A stretch of 64,000 nucleotides of DNA from Molossus alvarezi (GCA_037176705.1 CM073885.1:159516290-159580289); one strand, 5' to 3'. Counted from the stretch's first letter, positions 9,927-21,795 are shown. Notes: generated from the letters alone by a model not told the origin. Program-made: numbers and translations.

Positions 9927-12397
9927 GATCTGTAGAGCTAGAAAACAACTGTTTTATTTTTCTGATGTGTTTCAGTTTAATTTATATAGCAAAATTGGAT
10001 AAGATACATAATGGAAAGATTTAAAAAGAAAGGTGTTTTTCAAGTTAATTAATTTCTTTGTCTCAGAAATGGCAAATGAATATCTATGTATTTTAACTCT
10101 ACTGTTCTTAGTTCCTTCTGATGGGTTGTTTATTGTTTTCATTTATTTTGAAGGTTAACTCACTTATTATATTGTCACTTATGGGCATGTCATTGAATAT
10201 CATTTTTGATATGTAGCACTTTTTGTTCTGAAGATATAAAGCAATACAACATACATTATAAAGTAGATATAAATTGTCTATGTTTTTATTCATGTTAATA
10301 TGCTGATTTATACTTTCAAATTTTAATACTCAGATACCATATGTGTGTGAATTCTGCTGAATTCAAAACTGAAAAAAACAGTTCAAACCAATGGCTGTAT
10401 TTTTGTGTACAATGGGGTTTTTTCATCATTACATTTTAGCAATAAGTATGGTGGTTAGAACGTGTGGCCTCATCTGCTAATTTTGATGTCACAAGTCTCT
10501 CTCTAGTCAGTGAGTACAAAGGAAGAAGAAGGTAGCTTATGATAAGTGAACAAAATTAAATATGTATGACTTATCTTCTTGGAATTTTCACCTGATTCAT
10601 ATTTGAAAATGAAATAAAAAGTTCAGTGAGAACAAAAATAAGAGGAATACCATAATTTAAAAAGCATCAAAAAGATGTCATATAAATTCACAACATTATT
10701 ATATGTGAGGTCACATTAAATAATGTAATTAGAAACTTTGAATATTTGTCTTTGCTTTTAATGGAAAAATGGAGATTAACAGTAATGGAAGTCAGAGTAG
10801 AAGGTTATGGATCTTTGGAAGTTTGCAGGATAATTATCATCTTTCACTTTAGTAAATAATCATAACATGATACCTTGCACTTACAAAAATAGATGATGCC
10901 ACAGAGAAGTAGGGCCACAGGAATAATGTACATTTTTTAACTTTTAGTAAGAAAAAGAAGTATTTATGATGACAGCCCTGGAAGTTCCATCAAAGGGCTG
11001 GGAATTAAGGGAATTTGCTTTCATGCTTTGTCTTGCCCCCTCTCAAGAGGGAAAGAGGAGAGAGAGTAGAAGAGGGAGGGAAGATAAGAAACAAAACATT
11101 AAATTATAAATACACAAGAAGAAGAATGCTTTCTCAATTTTGCACAGACTAGAGATTCAAGGCTCTGACAGCAGGTGCCCTTGGTCGAAAAATGTAGTGA
11201 GCAGCTGAGAGCACTTTTTTTTTGGTGCCTCAGCTCCAAAGCCTTTACTTTTCTTTCAAACCATCTCCCAGGAAAAGCTGCATTTTTGCTTGTTTGTTTC
11301 CAGTATATCAAGCACAAAGCAGGTATGTTTTAAGATCTGACAAACATGCTTCCCTAAAACCATTTATAAATTAAATGTTACATTAACAACCCAACTCAAG
11401 AGCTATAATCATTCAAGAAAGCTTATTACAGATGAGTTTCAGTGTCACCCACTGGCAGAGTTACTATCATGCAAAGGGTTTCCCACTTCTGCCCTACAAT
11501 TGCCTGCTATAGTCCTTAGAACCAAGTCAGTTACCCAAGAAATTAAATCCGTTCTAAACAGTTACCTAAAATGATCTATATTCTTTTTTACCTCAATTTA
11601 CCCTGTTCAATTTTCATCACTAAATTTTTTTTCCAGTGGATTTTAAACTCTCAAGGAGTCTACATTGTATCAAAAGTAAGTGAGGTAAATTATTTTTAAT
11701 AAACTTTTAAAAATCTTAATAAGACAATAGTCATTACCAAAAAAACCCCATAAAATTATAAAGAAACTCCCTAATCCAACCATGCAAAGATAAGCAGTGT
11801 TAATATATTAGTATGTTACTTTTTGATATTTTTATATGCATGTGTGTATTTATGATAAATGGCATTCAATAGTTCCCTTTTAGGAAAATCACAATGCAAA
11901 CTAACATTCTGAGAAGGTCTGACATAAAAAGTTTATTTAACTTTGTTTAACCAGCACTTTCCAAACTTAATTGACCACGGAATCCTCCCACTCTGTAAAT
12001 GACATCTGATTGTTGGCCACACTTCAGATACTTTTTTACACAGAGTCCCAAACAACCCCTAGCACGGCAGGAAGAATCATACTAACTGTAAGCTGAGTTT
12101 ATGGAAACAGCTCTGACTGAATATATTCATGTTGCCCCTAGTAGATTTGGTATGGACTAGATATAGCACCCTCACAAGATCCATTTTCTTCTAAACAACG
12201 ATGTGGTTTCCTATCAGTTTTGAACAGGGAGGACTTTCAGTGGCAGTAGAATGACCAGCCTTGGTAGGCTTTAGGTTTTTCTTAGTGTAGCCTAAACAAA
12301 CCTGATGGGGAGCCCTACATTTTAAGTTCCAAATCTGACATACCTTTTTATGTAGACCAGACTTGAGATTGTGGCATATTGGCTTCAAAGAATTATA

Positions 12398-12493
12398 TGC
12401 AGGGCAGGACAAAAGTAGGTTTATAGTTGTTGATATGAAAAATCTGTGTTTTGCATACTTACAACTGTAAACCTACTTTTGGCCCACCCTGCA
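12398..12493. mobile_element. Mariner-type MITE with terminal inverted repeats
   Basis: About 96 bp. The left end starting 'tgcagggcaggacaaaagta' (12398-12431) is the inverted repeat of the right end finishing 'acttttggcccaccctgca' (12461-12493), with ~30 of 33 positions matching. A TA precedes the left end, and TG (a one-base change from TA) follows the right end, fitting Tc1/mariner TA target duplication. The internal part is only ~30 bp with no coding capacity, so this is a non-autonomous deletion derivative. Confidence 0.8.
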
Positions 12494-12860
12494 TGTTAGC
12501 TACTCTGCTTTGGAAATTTAATTTCTACAGCCATAAAGAACCAAAGATGAAATTATAATTTAACACAGTAAATCTACAGAACACTGATTTTAGGGGGATA
12601 AGTAGTGAACAAGAAATAGGCAGAAATAATTAAACCAAGTATGTACAATTTCTTATTTACACACAGACTGAATTCATGTATGCTTAGTTCCAATACTGAT
12701 ATAATCCAAGTATAAGAAAAAAATAGCATCATAATTTAAATCATGTGGATCTATTTTGGTAATATTTTCCTGAAATAAAATAATATTACATAAGTATTCT
12801 GATATCAGCAAAGATATTCTCTATCAATAGGGCATATATGCTTCTTTTTGTCTGCTTAAG

Positions 12861-12917
12861 ATATAAAATTATATATACATATGAGTATGTATACATATAT
12901 ACATACATATATAATTA
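12861..12917. repeat. AT/ATAC-rich simple repeat
   Basis: Alternating 'atatacat' type units with imperfect periodicity. Confidence 0.6.
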
Positions 12918-13810
12918 TGACTACATATTATGTACACATGTACTTTCATTTTTATCAAATTGTCAGATTGAATGAAAGTAAATTACAAGGATTAAGCCTA
13001 CGAGGATAAATAATGCAGAGGGCATTGCTCCCAGTCTGTTGTAATTCTTTACTTATTGTTACTGCCAAGCATAAAGCAGACCTTAGAGAAAGTACAAATA
13101 TTTTTTTTTAAGTTTGCTCTTATTGCTAAGCTCAATTTTCAAATATTTCTATGTTCCTGACTTAAGACCTATTTTTTAAAGTTGGAATACTCCTCTATTA
13201 AAAATGAAGCTTTAAAATTACTGCAAAACCCAATTGCTCTTAAGATATTTCTAGTCAGAACTGCAATCTGAAAACCCCAGTAGTAATTAAAAGTTGATTT
13301 TTTAAGGATAATTGATGTCAGTATATGTCAAAAGTATTTTTTAATGATTCACCATTTTAATTCTAATTAATGTTTTTAAATGAAGAATGTAGACTCGAAA
13401 GATATTTGGACATGTCTTACAACCCAAATTTGCCAGAAATTGCCAATGTGTAACAATTCTTTTATTGAATTAACATATGTTTGCTGTTTTTGCTTTGTAG
13501 ATTCAACGTACATACAAAATAATAATCTGAGAAAATGTTTAATGCATTATATATGTCTATGCTGTCTTTCTAACCACAGATAACTTAAAAGAATAAATAA
13601 TAAAGAGGTCATATATTATGTATCCAATTAGGTTTACCAAGGCTCTTATTCTTCTGTGATGGAAATATGTCATAAAACCACAATATAATTGTTTTTCTCT
13701 CTTTTGTTTTATGTCTTTTTCTTAATAGATTGAGGTAAAGCGTTTACAAGTTTCTACTGTTTTAAGTAGAGATCTTGTTAGATTGCTAACTTGGTGAATT
13801 TTCATTTCAG

Positions 13811-13916
13811 ATTTGTTCTTGCATCAAGGCTTCAGTCTGACTGGATGTTGATGCTGTATTTTGCACATACTCATTTGACTGTGACAGTCACCATTGGGTT
13901 GCTTTTGATTCCAAAG
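13811..13916 (+). CDS. GPR158: GPR158 exon (transmembrane segment 7 region)
   Basis: 106-base internal exon directly following the 9782-9920 exon in the protein. The acceptor is 'ttttcatttcag' ending at 13810. The first base completes Arg, then it reads 'FVLASRLQSDWMLMLYFAHT' and 'HLTVTVTIGLLLIPK', ending exactly on a codon (phase 0) at the canonical donor GTATTC (13917). It encodes the extracellular edge and the seventh helix of the receptor. Fully open, and as conserved as expected for a constrained gene. The next GPR158 exon (start of the cytoplasmic tail) was searched for by eye to the window end and not found. Confidence 0.9.
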
Positions 13917-14414
13917 GTATTCCTCTAACATTATTTTCTCTTGCAAGACAGTTATCTTACATAAGCCTCGAGCTGTTTCTTCTTTAAAAACATCTGGCAA
14001 TATAGGCAAAAAAAGGTATGAAGATTTGCTTGACATCTAAAATGTTTTTAAAGCTCCCTCCTCAAGAAACTAGGTATCTCTTTTCCTATGAGATTTATTA
14101 AATATCTCACATAATTTTTAAATGACTTGATCTTTACAAAACCCATAATCCATTTTAGTCCTTTTCTAAGTATTTTAATATCCAGTTATGTTTTAATTAT
14201 TATGGGATTTAAGGTAGCTTTCATTATAGCTATAACATCAAAATCATTTGGAATGAGAATTATATTGTTCTAAAAATTCTCTTGTTTTGGATTCATATTC
14301 AGAGAAATATTGTTTTAAATAAACAATTTTTATTTAAATAGAAATAAATAATTATTTTATTGTGCATGGAAGAATCTTGCTTAATAATGATAAATTATGA
14401 CAAAGACTTTCATA
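13917..14414. other. Intron-like AT-rich sequence, nothing recognised
   Basis: Starts with the donor of the GPR158 exon. No repeat or exon recognised. Confidence 0.5.
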
Positions 14415-14600
14415 GGCAGCATAATGAAGTAAGGGCAATGGGCCATGACTCAGAACACAGAGATTCTGAACTCATGCTTAACCCCACACCAGCAGTGTAA
14501 TATGACATTAGCCAAGACTTCTTGTCTCTCTAAGTTTGTTTTTTCATCTATGACAAGATAGCAATAAGGTTGCCTGGAATGACATAAAATAATATCAGAG
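14415..14600 (+). mobile_element. MIR SINE
   Basis: Diverged MIR in sense: 'cataatgaagtaagggcaat', then 'gattctgaactcatgcttaa', 'agccaagacttcttgtctct' and 'gtttgttttttcatctatga', matching the tRNA-like head and core in order. Confidence 0.65.
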
Positions 14601-14711
14601 AAAAAAACAGATAATACAAATTACAGCATTATCATTATTTCCCACTTTTACACATAGAACAACAAAATATTAGAACATTATTAATCTTTTTTGTTTCTTA
14701 AATTTATTTCT

Positions 14712-14812
14712 CGATAATACTTAATATACAATATTATATCAGTTTCAAGTGCACAACATAGTCATTAGACATTTGTGTACCTTATGAAAAGATCAGTCTT
14801 TATCATTGTCAC
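14712..14812. mobile_element. Ancient L1 fragment
   Basis: Contains 'tatatcagtttcaagtgcac' and 'aacatagtcattagacattt', a phrase common to old mammalian L1 elements. Short and diverged. Confidence 0.5.
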
Positions 14813-15263
14813 ACAAGGCAACATTAGCATGGCTGAAAGAAGAACTGTGATTTGTAAATAAATTTGATATTATGTGACACACATTTATGCAACCTTCAGC
14901 TACTCAGTTGTTTTTGAAACTTACAAAATACCTGTTATCTATTGACTTTACTTGATTCTTGAAGTAATCAGTAAGCTTTCTCTGGCTTGGGAAGTCATAA
15001 TTGTTATGATAAAAATTTTTTAGTTTTGTGATTTATATATTGCAGACTTGGATTAACTCTTATTTCACTCATGGTTTGTTATACTGTCTTAATCAGGGTT
15101 TTTAATACAAGTTGAGTTACTTCTTTTGCACTTCTTGTTAGGACTCACATTGTGTTGATGTTGAAGATCATATGATCCTACACAGTCTTATGTTTCAATA
15201 TGTTAAGAACAACTTACCTATTGCTTAAAGTCAGAGATCAATAATGCTTTATTGCAATTTATT
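14813..15263. other. Unannotated sequence
   Basis: AT-rich; no gene or repeat recognised. Confidence 0.5.
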
Positions 15264-15352
15264 GTACCCCCATGTTTGTAACAGCACTATTGACAATAGC
15301 TAAGATCTGGAAACAGTCCAAATGTCCATATACACAAAGGAGTACTATGCTT
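15264..15352 (+). mobile_element. Isolated L1 ORF2 fragment with internal deletion
   Basis: Matches L1-A 4716-4840: 'gtacccccatgtttgtaaca', 'caatagctaagatctggaaa', then 'aaaggagtactatgc'. About 35 bases present in L1-A ('ccaccagtagacgaatgg' part) are missing between the two halves. There is no tail or TSD, so it is not a simple insertion end. Confidence 0.75.
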
Positions 15353-16732
15353 CTTATATTTCAAGTAATAACTTTCAGCCTTTAACATTGTGAGTTGAGG
15401 TGTGTCCTTGGGAGTTTGAGACCTCAGATCAACCAAATGCTGGAAGAAATGTAGTTTACCTGCCTCTTTGACTTTAAATGTGACTAAGATAGCAGAGCCT
15501 CAGAAATAAAAGGTCTGGGATACTTTCAAAATGTAGCATTCCCAGGAAGATGAGGAAGAAACCCTAAATTTAATAAGACAGAAGATATAAGGATCAAAAC
15601 ATTTCCAAGGAGTATTTGTCAGTCAGGAAAAATGTGAAAGGCATGGTAGGAAGAGACTAAGGAGGGTAGAGAAACATCCTCATGGAGAGGTTAGACTGGC
15701 CAAGAAGTTTTTCCCCTGGTAACACTAGGAAAATCTTTACATTTCAGCATGTTTAGAGGCAGTAGTCTTCAATGCCTCTGCCCTGATTAATATTCACCCT
15801 TGAGACTTTGAAGATCCTAAGCAAGATAAACCTGAAGACACAGAAAAGGTACTAGATTTCCAAAGAAGAAGGTATAAATGAATATGACGGTAATTCTGAG
15901 TAGCTGACTGAAAAGAACTTACATTACCTATATAACCGTAATAGCACTGCTAACTTAATGCATCCCCAAACCTGACTGGTTCCCCACTCCTCCATCTACA
16001 TTTAGAGACTGTTCTTAGTTTTCTCAGTTCTCAGTAACTGCTTTCTTTCCTCTGCTATTGAATTTATAAATTATCTTAATTTCCTTAGTTGCTGAGTTAG
16101 CAGCCTCCATGAAAGCAAGGGAAATGTTTCAGGATCTGGGGAACATTTAGATGGGGGCTTAAGAAGGTAGAGGAAGAATAACAAAATAAGAAGTGTACCT
16201 CAGAATGCATAAATTGTATCTGTAAATTAGGCACTGAGGGGAACTGTATTTGAATAGAAAAAGCACAGAACATCTTTTAGCCCCTCTAAGGAAGCGAGTG
16301 GGTGAATACATATACAGTAGGAGAGAAATAGGCCAGGTTGTAACATCTGGCAGTGCACCGAGAATATGCGCATATCCATTTATATCTGCATAAAATGATT
16401 ATCAAAGAAGAAACATTATATATAAAATTATTTTTTTACATTTTTAAATATATCTTGACATTTTTCTAGGCTAATAACATAACCCACCAATAGAAGATTT
16501 TACAAGTAAACAATTTGGTGGAAGCCTTTGGAAATGCCTGCATTATTATAAATGACAATTCCAGCCAATTTGGAAAGATTTAGAAATAAAATTTTTCTCT
16601 TCTGGAGCTGTAGTGGGAGCACAGATTTATGAATACCTTCTGGAGAAATCCCAAGTTATCCACCAAGCTCTGTGAATTCACATCAAATATCTATTTTCTG
16701 GGAAACAAGCAAAGATATGCATCATAAGAAAC
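15353..16732. other. Unannotated sequence
   Basis: About 1.4 kb with no exon, repeat or RNA recognised. The missing GPR158 tail exons are not here. Confidence 0.5.
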
Positions 16733-16895
16733 ATGGATGTCACAAGTGACATGTATGCCCCAAGCAGCACATGTGTTGTAGGTGGCATGCATGTCATAAG
16801 CAACATGTTTTCTTAGTGACATCTGTGACATGCATGTCATTGGTGACTATGTGTCCCTAAAACTGTGCCCTAAATGGCATGTGTGTCATAAACAG
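16733..16895. repeat. Degenerate minisatellite-like tandem repeat, ~16-20 bp unit
   Basis: About eight decayed units around the motif 'atgtgtgtcataagtgac', for example 'gcatgcatgtcataagcaac', 'atgcatgtcattggtgac' and 'atgtgtgtcataaac'. Unit lengths vary by a few bases. Confidence 0.6.
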
Positions 16896-17363
16896 AAGTG
16901 TGTTCCTTCTGGCAGTTTGCAGCTGAATGACAAAATTTCTTTTCTAGCCTAATGATTCCAAAACATCTGTTTGTTATTGTTAAGAGGAAACTATAGTCAC
17001 AGCATCAGATTTCCAACCTGGTAGCTATATTATTTTCTTAAGTGTGGCTTTTTCCATCTTTTGTCTTGGTTTAATGCTAAACATATCTAGATTGTAATAA
17101 AATGTCATATGTTAAATTCATGGGAACACAAACTCTTGTTATATATTAGCACATTATTATTTAATATAAGTGCCTTCAAATTTGCTATCATTCAACTGTG
17201 AGTAAATTGTGAATGTAAGTTGCCTGGAGTCCAGCTCCCAAGCTCAGTCCTCAGTGTGAAAAATTATTCTTTGGTCCTCAATTTAGAATATATAAGGAAA
17301 GAATATTAGACAAATGTGGTTTTTAATTTTGGCTTTATGACATGTATGTCCACTTTGGGTAAG
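16896..17363. other. Unannotated AT-rich sequence
   Basis: No gene or repeat recognised. Confidence 0.5.
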
Positions 17364-17372
17364 ATATTTAAA

Positions 17373-17585
17373 ATTTAGCCTGGTTGGCATGACTCAGTAG
17401 TTGAGCATCGACCCATGCACCAAGAGGTTACCAGTTTGATTCTCAGTCAGGGCACATGCGCAGGTTGTGGGCCCAATACCCAGTGGGGGGCATGCAGGAG
17501 GAGGCCAGTCAGTGTTCTCTCTCATTGATTTTTCTATCTCTCTCTCATGCTTCTTACCTCTCTCTCTCAAATCAATAAAGAAAAA
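17373..17585 (+). mobile_element. VES-type SINE (older subtype)
   Basis: Begins 'gcctggttggcatgactcag', then 'gtttgattctcagtcagggc', a CT-rich part and 'atcaataaagaaaaa'. Likely TSD 'atatttaaa' at 17364-17372 and 17586-17594. Confidence 0.85.
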
Positions 17586-17594
17586 ATATTTAAA

Positions 17595-18208
17595 GGTAAA
17601 TAAAACAATTAAAAGCACTGTTTTATGAATATTCTATAGAACCTATGAATGATAAGCTGTACTGTTGGCTTTCTAAGCGTTACTGTTGGCCACTTTGTCA
17701 GAGAGTCAACCATTTCACAGGTGGGGTAAGCCGCACCCTTGAGATTTTGCCACAGTTTTGAGGGTGTTTGAGGCCTTGGCTACATAGGTGATCCCCAGGA
17801 TCTAGGGCAGTTGAACACACATAAGACAGCCCTGAGGACCTTCCTGCAAATGGCTGGGCAGAACTCTGAAGAAGTATTACAAGATACACAGTTAGGGTTG
17901 TGGCCAGAGACAAAGAAATACTATTTGGTGACTTACTGAGACCCTGCTTGTCCCCAGGCCATTCTGACCTGGGAAGCTCTGGTCATATGAGCATGTATGG
18001 GACGCTGTGTATGGTCCTGTGCCTACTTAGATACACTTTTGATGTAGTTAGGGCAAGACATGAAATGGATAATTTTTGCTGGTATGTTTTTTCCTGTTCT
18101 TTTTTTTTTTAACTCTCTGAATGTTTATCTACTAAAGGTCAATATATTTCCTATAGCATCATCAGGCCCTGTCAAATTACAGTTCTCAGTAAACATAAAC
18201 TGACAATT
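17595..18208. other. Unannotated sequence
   Basis: Mixed composition; no exon, RNA or repeat recognised. Confidence 0.45.
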
Positions 18209-18221
18209 AAAGAGAAAACCT

Positions 18222-18426
18222 TTGGACTGACAAACCTCAAAGAAAGAGGATGTGAAAGGGTGGGAAGAGATAAACCAAAGAACTTACATGCATATATGCC
18301 TAACCAATGGACACAGACCACAATATGGCAGGGGGAGGAGAAGACAGGAGCAGGGAGAAAGGTGTCAATGCAGGGAAGAGGAGCGACATCTGTAACAAAA
18401 AAGTTAATTTGTTTTAAAAAAAAAAC
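18222..18426 (+). mobile_element. L1 3'UTR fragment (5'-truncated)
   Basis: Matches the L1-A 3'UTR from about 5030: 'gactgacaaacctcaaag', 'gaacttacatgcatatatgc', 'taaccaatggacacag', 'catctgtaacaaaaaa', ending in an A run. It is immediately followed by a VES SINE, and the TSD flanks the pair, not this part alone. Confidence 0.85.
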
Positions 18427-18646
18427 CTCTGCCCTTGTTGTTGTTGCTCAGTGGTTAGACCATTGGCCCATAAACTGAAGAGTTGCAGGTTCGATCCCTG
18501 GCCCATGAAGGAGGCAACCAATATATATATCTCTTTCACATTGATGTTTTTTTTTCTCTCTCTCTCCCCTTTATCCCCTCCCTTGCACTCTCTTGAAAAA
18601 AACTCAATAGAAAAAATATTCTCGAGTGAGGATTAACAACAACAAA
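18427..18646 (+). mobile_element. VES-type SINE fused to the L1 3'UTR
   Basis: Head 'ttgctcagtggttagaccat' and box B 'ggttcgatccctgg' are clear. The middle 'gggcacgtacctcggttgca' type segment is deleted. The tail has 'attctcgagtgaggatt'. The shared 13-base TSD 'aaagagaaaacct' lies at 18209-18221 and 18647-18659, outside both the L1 and SINE parts. Confidence 0.85.
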
Positions 18647-18659
18647 AAAGAGAAAACCT

Positions 18660-19925
18660 CCAATTTTGTGTGTCTACATTTATGAGTCATTTTTCTAATT
18701 GTACCCTGGGTATTTAAGTGTTAAAGGTGACACACAGAACAATCATGATTTTATTAGAACAAAGCAAACTGAAGTATATGCTGTGCTACTCTTAGAGAGT
18801 TTTGTTGTTCTGTGGTGAGAAAAGACAACACCTACAATTTTTGTTTTGTTTTAACCATTCCTATACACAGTGTTAGTGTTCACTGAAGTGTTCCTGTTGA
18901 CTGCAATAGGTCAGGCAAGGGTGTGGAGAGGTAGATGCCTCACTTCAACATCTGAGCCAGTGGACCACCCTTGTCACGATGCTCACCTTCCTTTGCTTTC
19001 ATGACTGGATTCCCTGATTGCTCTCAAAGCTCTGAATTTTACTTCCCTCTCTTAGATTTATCCACCCATTTGCAAAATGTGTACTGTTCTTGGAGTGTTT
19101 CTCTTTTTTGTCCTTGATACCTCTCTTTTTATACACACATATGCACATGCACATGCACACGCACACATACACACTTGGTTCTGTTTCTCTGGAGAACCCT
19201 GACTAACACAGTGGCCAAGAAGGGTGCTTGTGCAGCAGCAATTTAGTGTCTCCTGACCCTGTCGTCTGGTAACATCCAAAACTGTGTGATGGGCTGAGTG
19301 CCTTATTCCAATGAAAGAGGAGTAATATAAAAGATGTAAAGATAGCAAGGTCTTAGGGTTTGAGGCTTTAATTTAGCACCTGTAGGAGGAAACATTCTAT
19401 GTCCCAAGCCCATTCTCAAAGCCTGATGACAATGGAGTAAGATAGTGTGGTAAAGGTTTAGGACCACCCCAAATGAGATGAAGGTACAGGGAGTATGGAG
19501 GGCAAAGCCACAAAACAGATGCAAACCCCCAGAGTCTCCAAATGGTCATGATGATGTTCAGAATAAAAGTGAAGCAGGGCCAGAGAAGAACAATGAAGAC
19601 TTTGAATCTGTAAAGCAAGAAGATGGTTCATTGTTTCTCAAGAGAACATGCCTGACCTTGGAGAGAATTTGTGATCCATTCCAGAGACCCTCCAGAGCAA
19701 AAGGAAGACAAGGAATGGGGGAGAAAAAGAACTCTGACGTCTCAGAAGTTATGTCTGGACCATCCTGAGCCAGAAACACCCTGTTGTGACCCTTATTTCC
19801 TTAACTGTATTATTCTGGAATCTTGGAAATGCTGTCTATATGTAGAACCCCAGAGTCATGGAACTGGAATTCATGAGAAACAGATTCCTCATTGTTGAGA
19901 AAACAGAGCCCCACAAAGCCAGTGT
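18660..19925. other. Unannotated; one simple repeat and possible old LTR piece
   Basis: 19132-19174 is a CA/TGCACA-rich simple repeat. The phrase 'ttctgtttctctggagaacc' next to it (about 19181-19200) is often seen at the edge of old mammalian repeats, not assignable here. The 96-codon open frame 19478-19768 has no recognised homology. Confidence 0.4.
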
Positions 19926-20130
19926 AACAATGTGGTGGGAGACATAGGCTTTGGAGTCCAACAGCCTTGGATTGAATCCAGTTTAGCCATCAAATCTGAC
20001 CTGAGAAAAGATTTATAGCTGCTCTAAGCCTCATGTTTCCTGTATGTAAAATGAGGGAAATGCATAAGTAGTAACCAGGGGATTATGGCAGGTAAATGAA
20101 GTAATGCAGTGCTTATGCTCTGGCAGGCTG
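19926..20130 (+). mobile_element. MIR SINE
   Basis: In order: 'aatgtggtgggagacatagg', 'tttggagtccaacagccttg', 'tctaagcctcatgtttcctg', 'tatgtaaaatgagggaaatg', 'taaatgaagtaatgcagtgc'. Well preserved for MIR. Confidence 0.85.
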
Positions 20131-20205
20131 TGTCTATATTATTAATTTGTTCCTTTTTTTGTCTGCTCCACTAACACGTCAACTTCAAGAAAATAGGGGC
20201 TTTAC

Positions 20206-21063
20206 AGGCCCGGATGGCTTCATGGGAGAGTTTTACTGAACATTCAAAGAAGAACTAACACCCATTCTCCTCAAACTATTTCAAAAAATTCAAGAAGAAG
20301 AAAGACTTCCAAACTTGTTTTATGAAGCCAGCATAATTCTAATTCCAAAACCAGAAAAAGACACTACAAAGAAAGAAAACTACAAGTCAGTATCCCTGAT
20401 GAACATAGACACCAAAATCCTAAACAAAATACTAGCAAATCGGCTCCAGCAATACACCAAGAAAATTATCCACCATGACCAAGTGGGATTCATTCCAGGG
20501 ATGCAAGGCTGGTACAACATTTGCAAATCAATAAACGTGATACACCACATAAATAAAATGAAGAATAAAAACCACATGATCATATCAATAGATGCCGAAA
20601 GAGCCATCGACAAAATCCAGCATCCATTTCTAATAAAAATGCTCAGCAATGTGGGAATAGAGGGATCATATCTAGACATAATAAAGGCCATATATGAAAG
20701 ACCTACAGCCAACATCATACTCAATGGGCAAAAACTAAAAGCATTTTTCTTAAGAACAAGAACAAGGCAAGGATGCCCACTTTCGCCACTCTTATTTAAC
20801 ATAGTACTGGAAGTCTTAGCCACAACAATCAGACAGGAGAAAAAAATAAAAGGGATCCAAATTGGAAAGGAGGAAGTGAAACTATCATTATTTGCAAATG
20901 ACATGATAATATACGTAGAAAACCCCAAAGACACCATCAAAAATTTACTAGACTTAATAAATGAATTTGGAAAAGTAGCAGGATACAAAATTAACATCAA
21001 GAAATTGATGGCATTCTTATACACCAAGGATGAACTGACAGAAAGACAAACTAAGAAAACAAT
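20206..21063 (+). pseudogene. L1 ORF2 reverse-transcriptase fragment
   Basis: Starts in 'GPDGF' and runs through the fingers and palm of the reverse transcriptase to 'KKTI'. The catalytic motif reads FANDM (20891-20905): the first Asp of FADD is Asn, which would abolish activity. An open frame (20315-21370) continues past the junction into the GC-rich block by chance, adding about 100 unrelated residues. Upstream, 'GEFY' is followed by a TGA near 20237. Confidence 0.85.
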
Positions 21064-21065
21064 CT

Positions 21066-21795
21066 CGACTTCCGGTCAAGATGGTGGCGTAGGTAAACGC
21101 GGTATCGCGTCCTCCCACAACCACATCAAAGTTACAACTAAACTAAAGAACAACCATCATTCAAAACTGCCTGAAATCAAGCTGAATGGAAGTCGTACAA
21201 CTACGGAACTAAGGGGAAAAAAAAAAGCAGCTACATCCAGACCGGTAGGAGGGGCGGCGGCGCGAGGGGGGGCGGCGGCGCAGCGGGGAGACGGGCTGGT
21301 CCCACACCCAAGCGTGGTGGATAAAAATCAGGAGGCTCCCGCGGCTGGGAAGGTCCTTCCTGAGGACTGAGGGGTCCCCGTCCCACACCAGGTGCCCCGT
21401 TCAGGGTTCCAGTGCCAGGAAGAGAAGTCCCCATAACTTCCGGCTGGAAAAACCAGCGGAAACTGAGGCTCAGGGAGGCTGAAGCGGCTGGAGCCCCAGG
21501 CAGCTCCCTAAAGGGCCCGCGCACGGACTTATCGGACTCTCTCCCTCTAAGCTCGGAGGGGAGGCAGCTCGAGGGGCACCAGAGACATACAGGGAAGAAC
21601 TGAGCTGTTTGGCACTGGAACGAGCGCTGGAGAGGGGCCTTCCTCGGGGACAAACGTGCTGTAAGAGGCCTTTGTTCCTTTGGTAAGCCCTTCCCTGGGG
21701 CGGCAGACAGTCGCCATATCTGGGACTCCAGCAACCTGGCTCACACTGGTAGCCCCGCCCTGCTGACTCCCTGAGGCCCCGCCCCGCCCAGCCCC
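21066..21795 (+). promoter_or_regulatory. CpG-rich L1 5'UTR-like block with YY1-like site
   Basis: GC-rich island in an otherwise AT-rich window. Near its left edge 'caagatggtggc' (21077-21088) matches the YY1-type element that sets L1 transcription start. It is followed by 'cctcccacaaccacatcaaa' and 'gttacaactaaactaaagaa', phrases typical of the first bases of mammalian L1 5'UTRs. Then come G/C-rich runs 'ggcggcggcgcgaggggg'. It differs from the 5'UTR of the L1 copies at 28.0, 47.7 and 50.5 kb. Short ORFs on either strand here are composition effects. Promoter activity is inferred, not shown. Confidence 0.6.

Larger units (their letters stand above)
9921..13810 (+). other. GPR158 intron (3.9 kb, GC-AG)
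   Basis: Phase 2 intron between the two GPR158 exons. Apart from a mariner-type MITE (12398-12493) and an AT-rich simple repeat (12861-12917), I see only AT-rich, unannotated sequence. About 11935-12060 looks faintly like an old DNA-transposon remnant. No other exon-like block was recognised. Confidence 0.75.

Noticed and set aside
9637..10002. 121-codon ORF taken as a gene
   Set aside because: Only 9782-9920 matches GPR158; the rest is intron read-through.
16733..16895. CRISPR-like spaced repeats
   Set aside because: Units are degenerate and contiguous without constant repeat/variable spacer pattern, in a mammalian context.
18427..18520. tRNA-like sequences with box A and box B (here and in all VES heads)
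   Set aside because: They are SINE heads followed by SINE bodies; no tRNA cloverleaf of a functional gene is evident.
19478..19768. 96-codon ORF with mixed composition
   Set aside because: No family recognised and no flanking gene structure; left unannotated rather than given a function.
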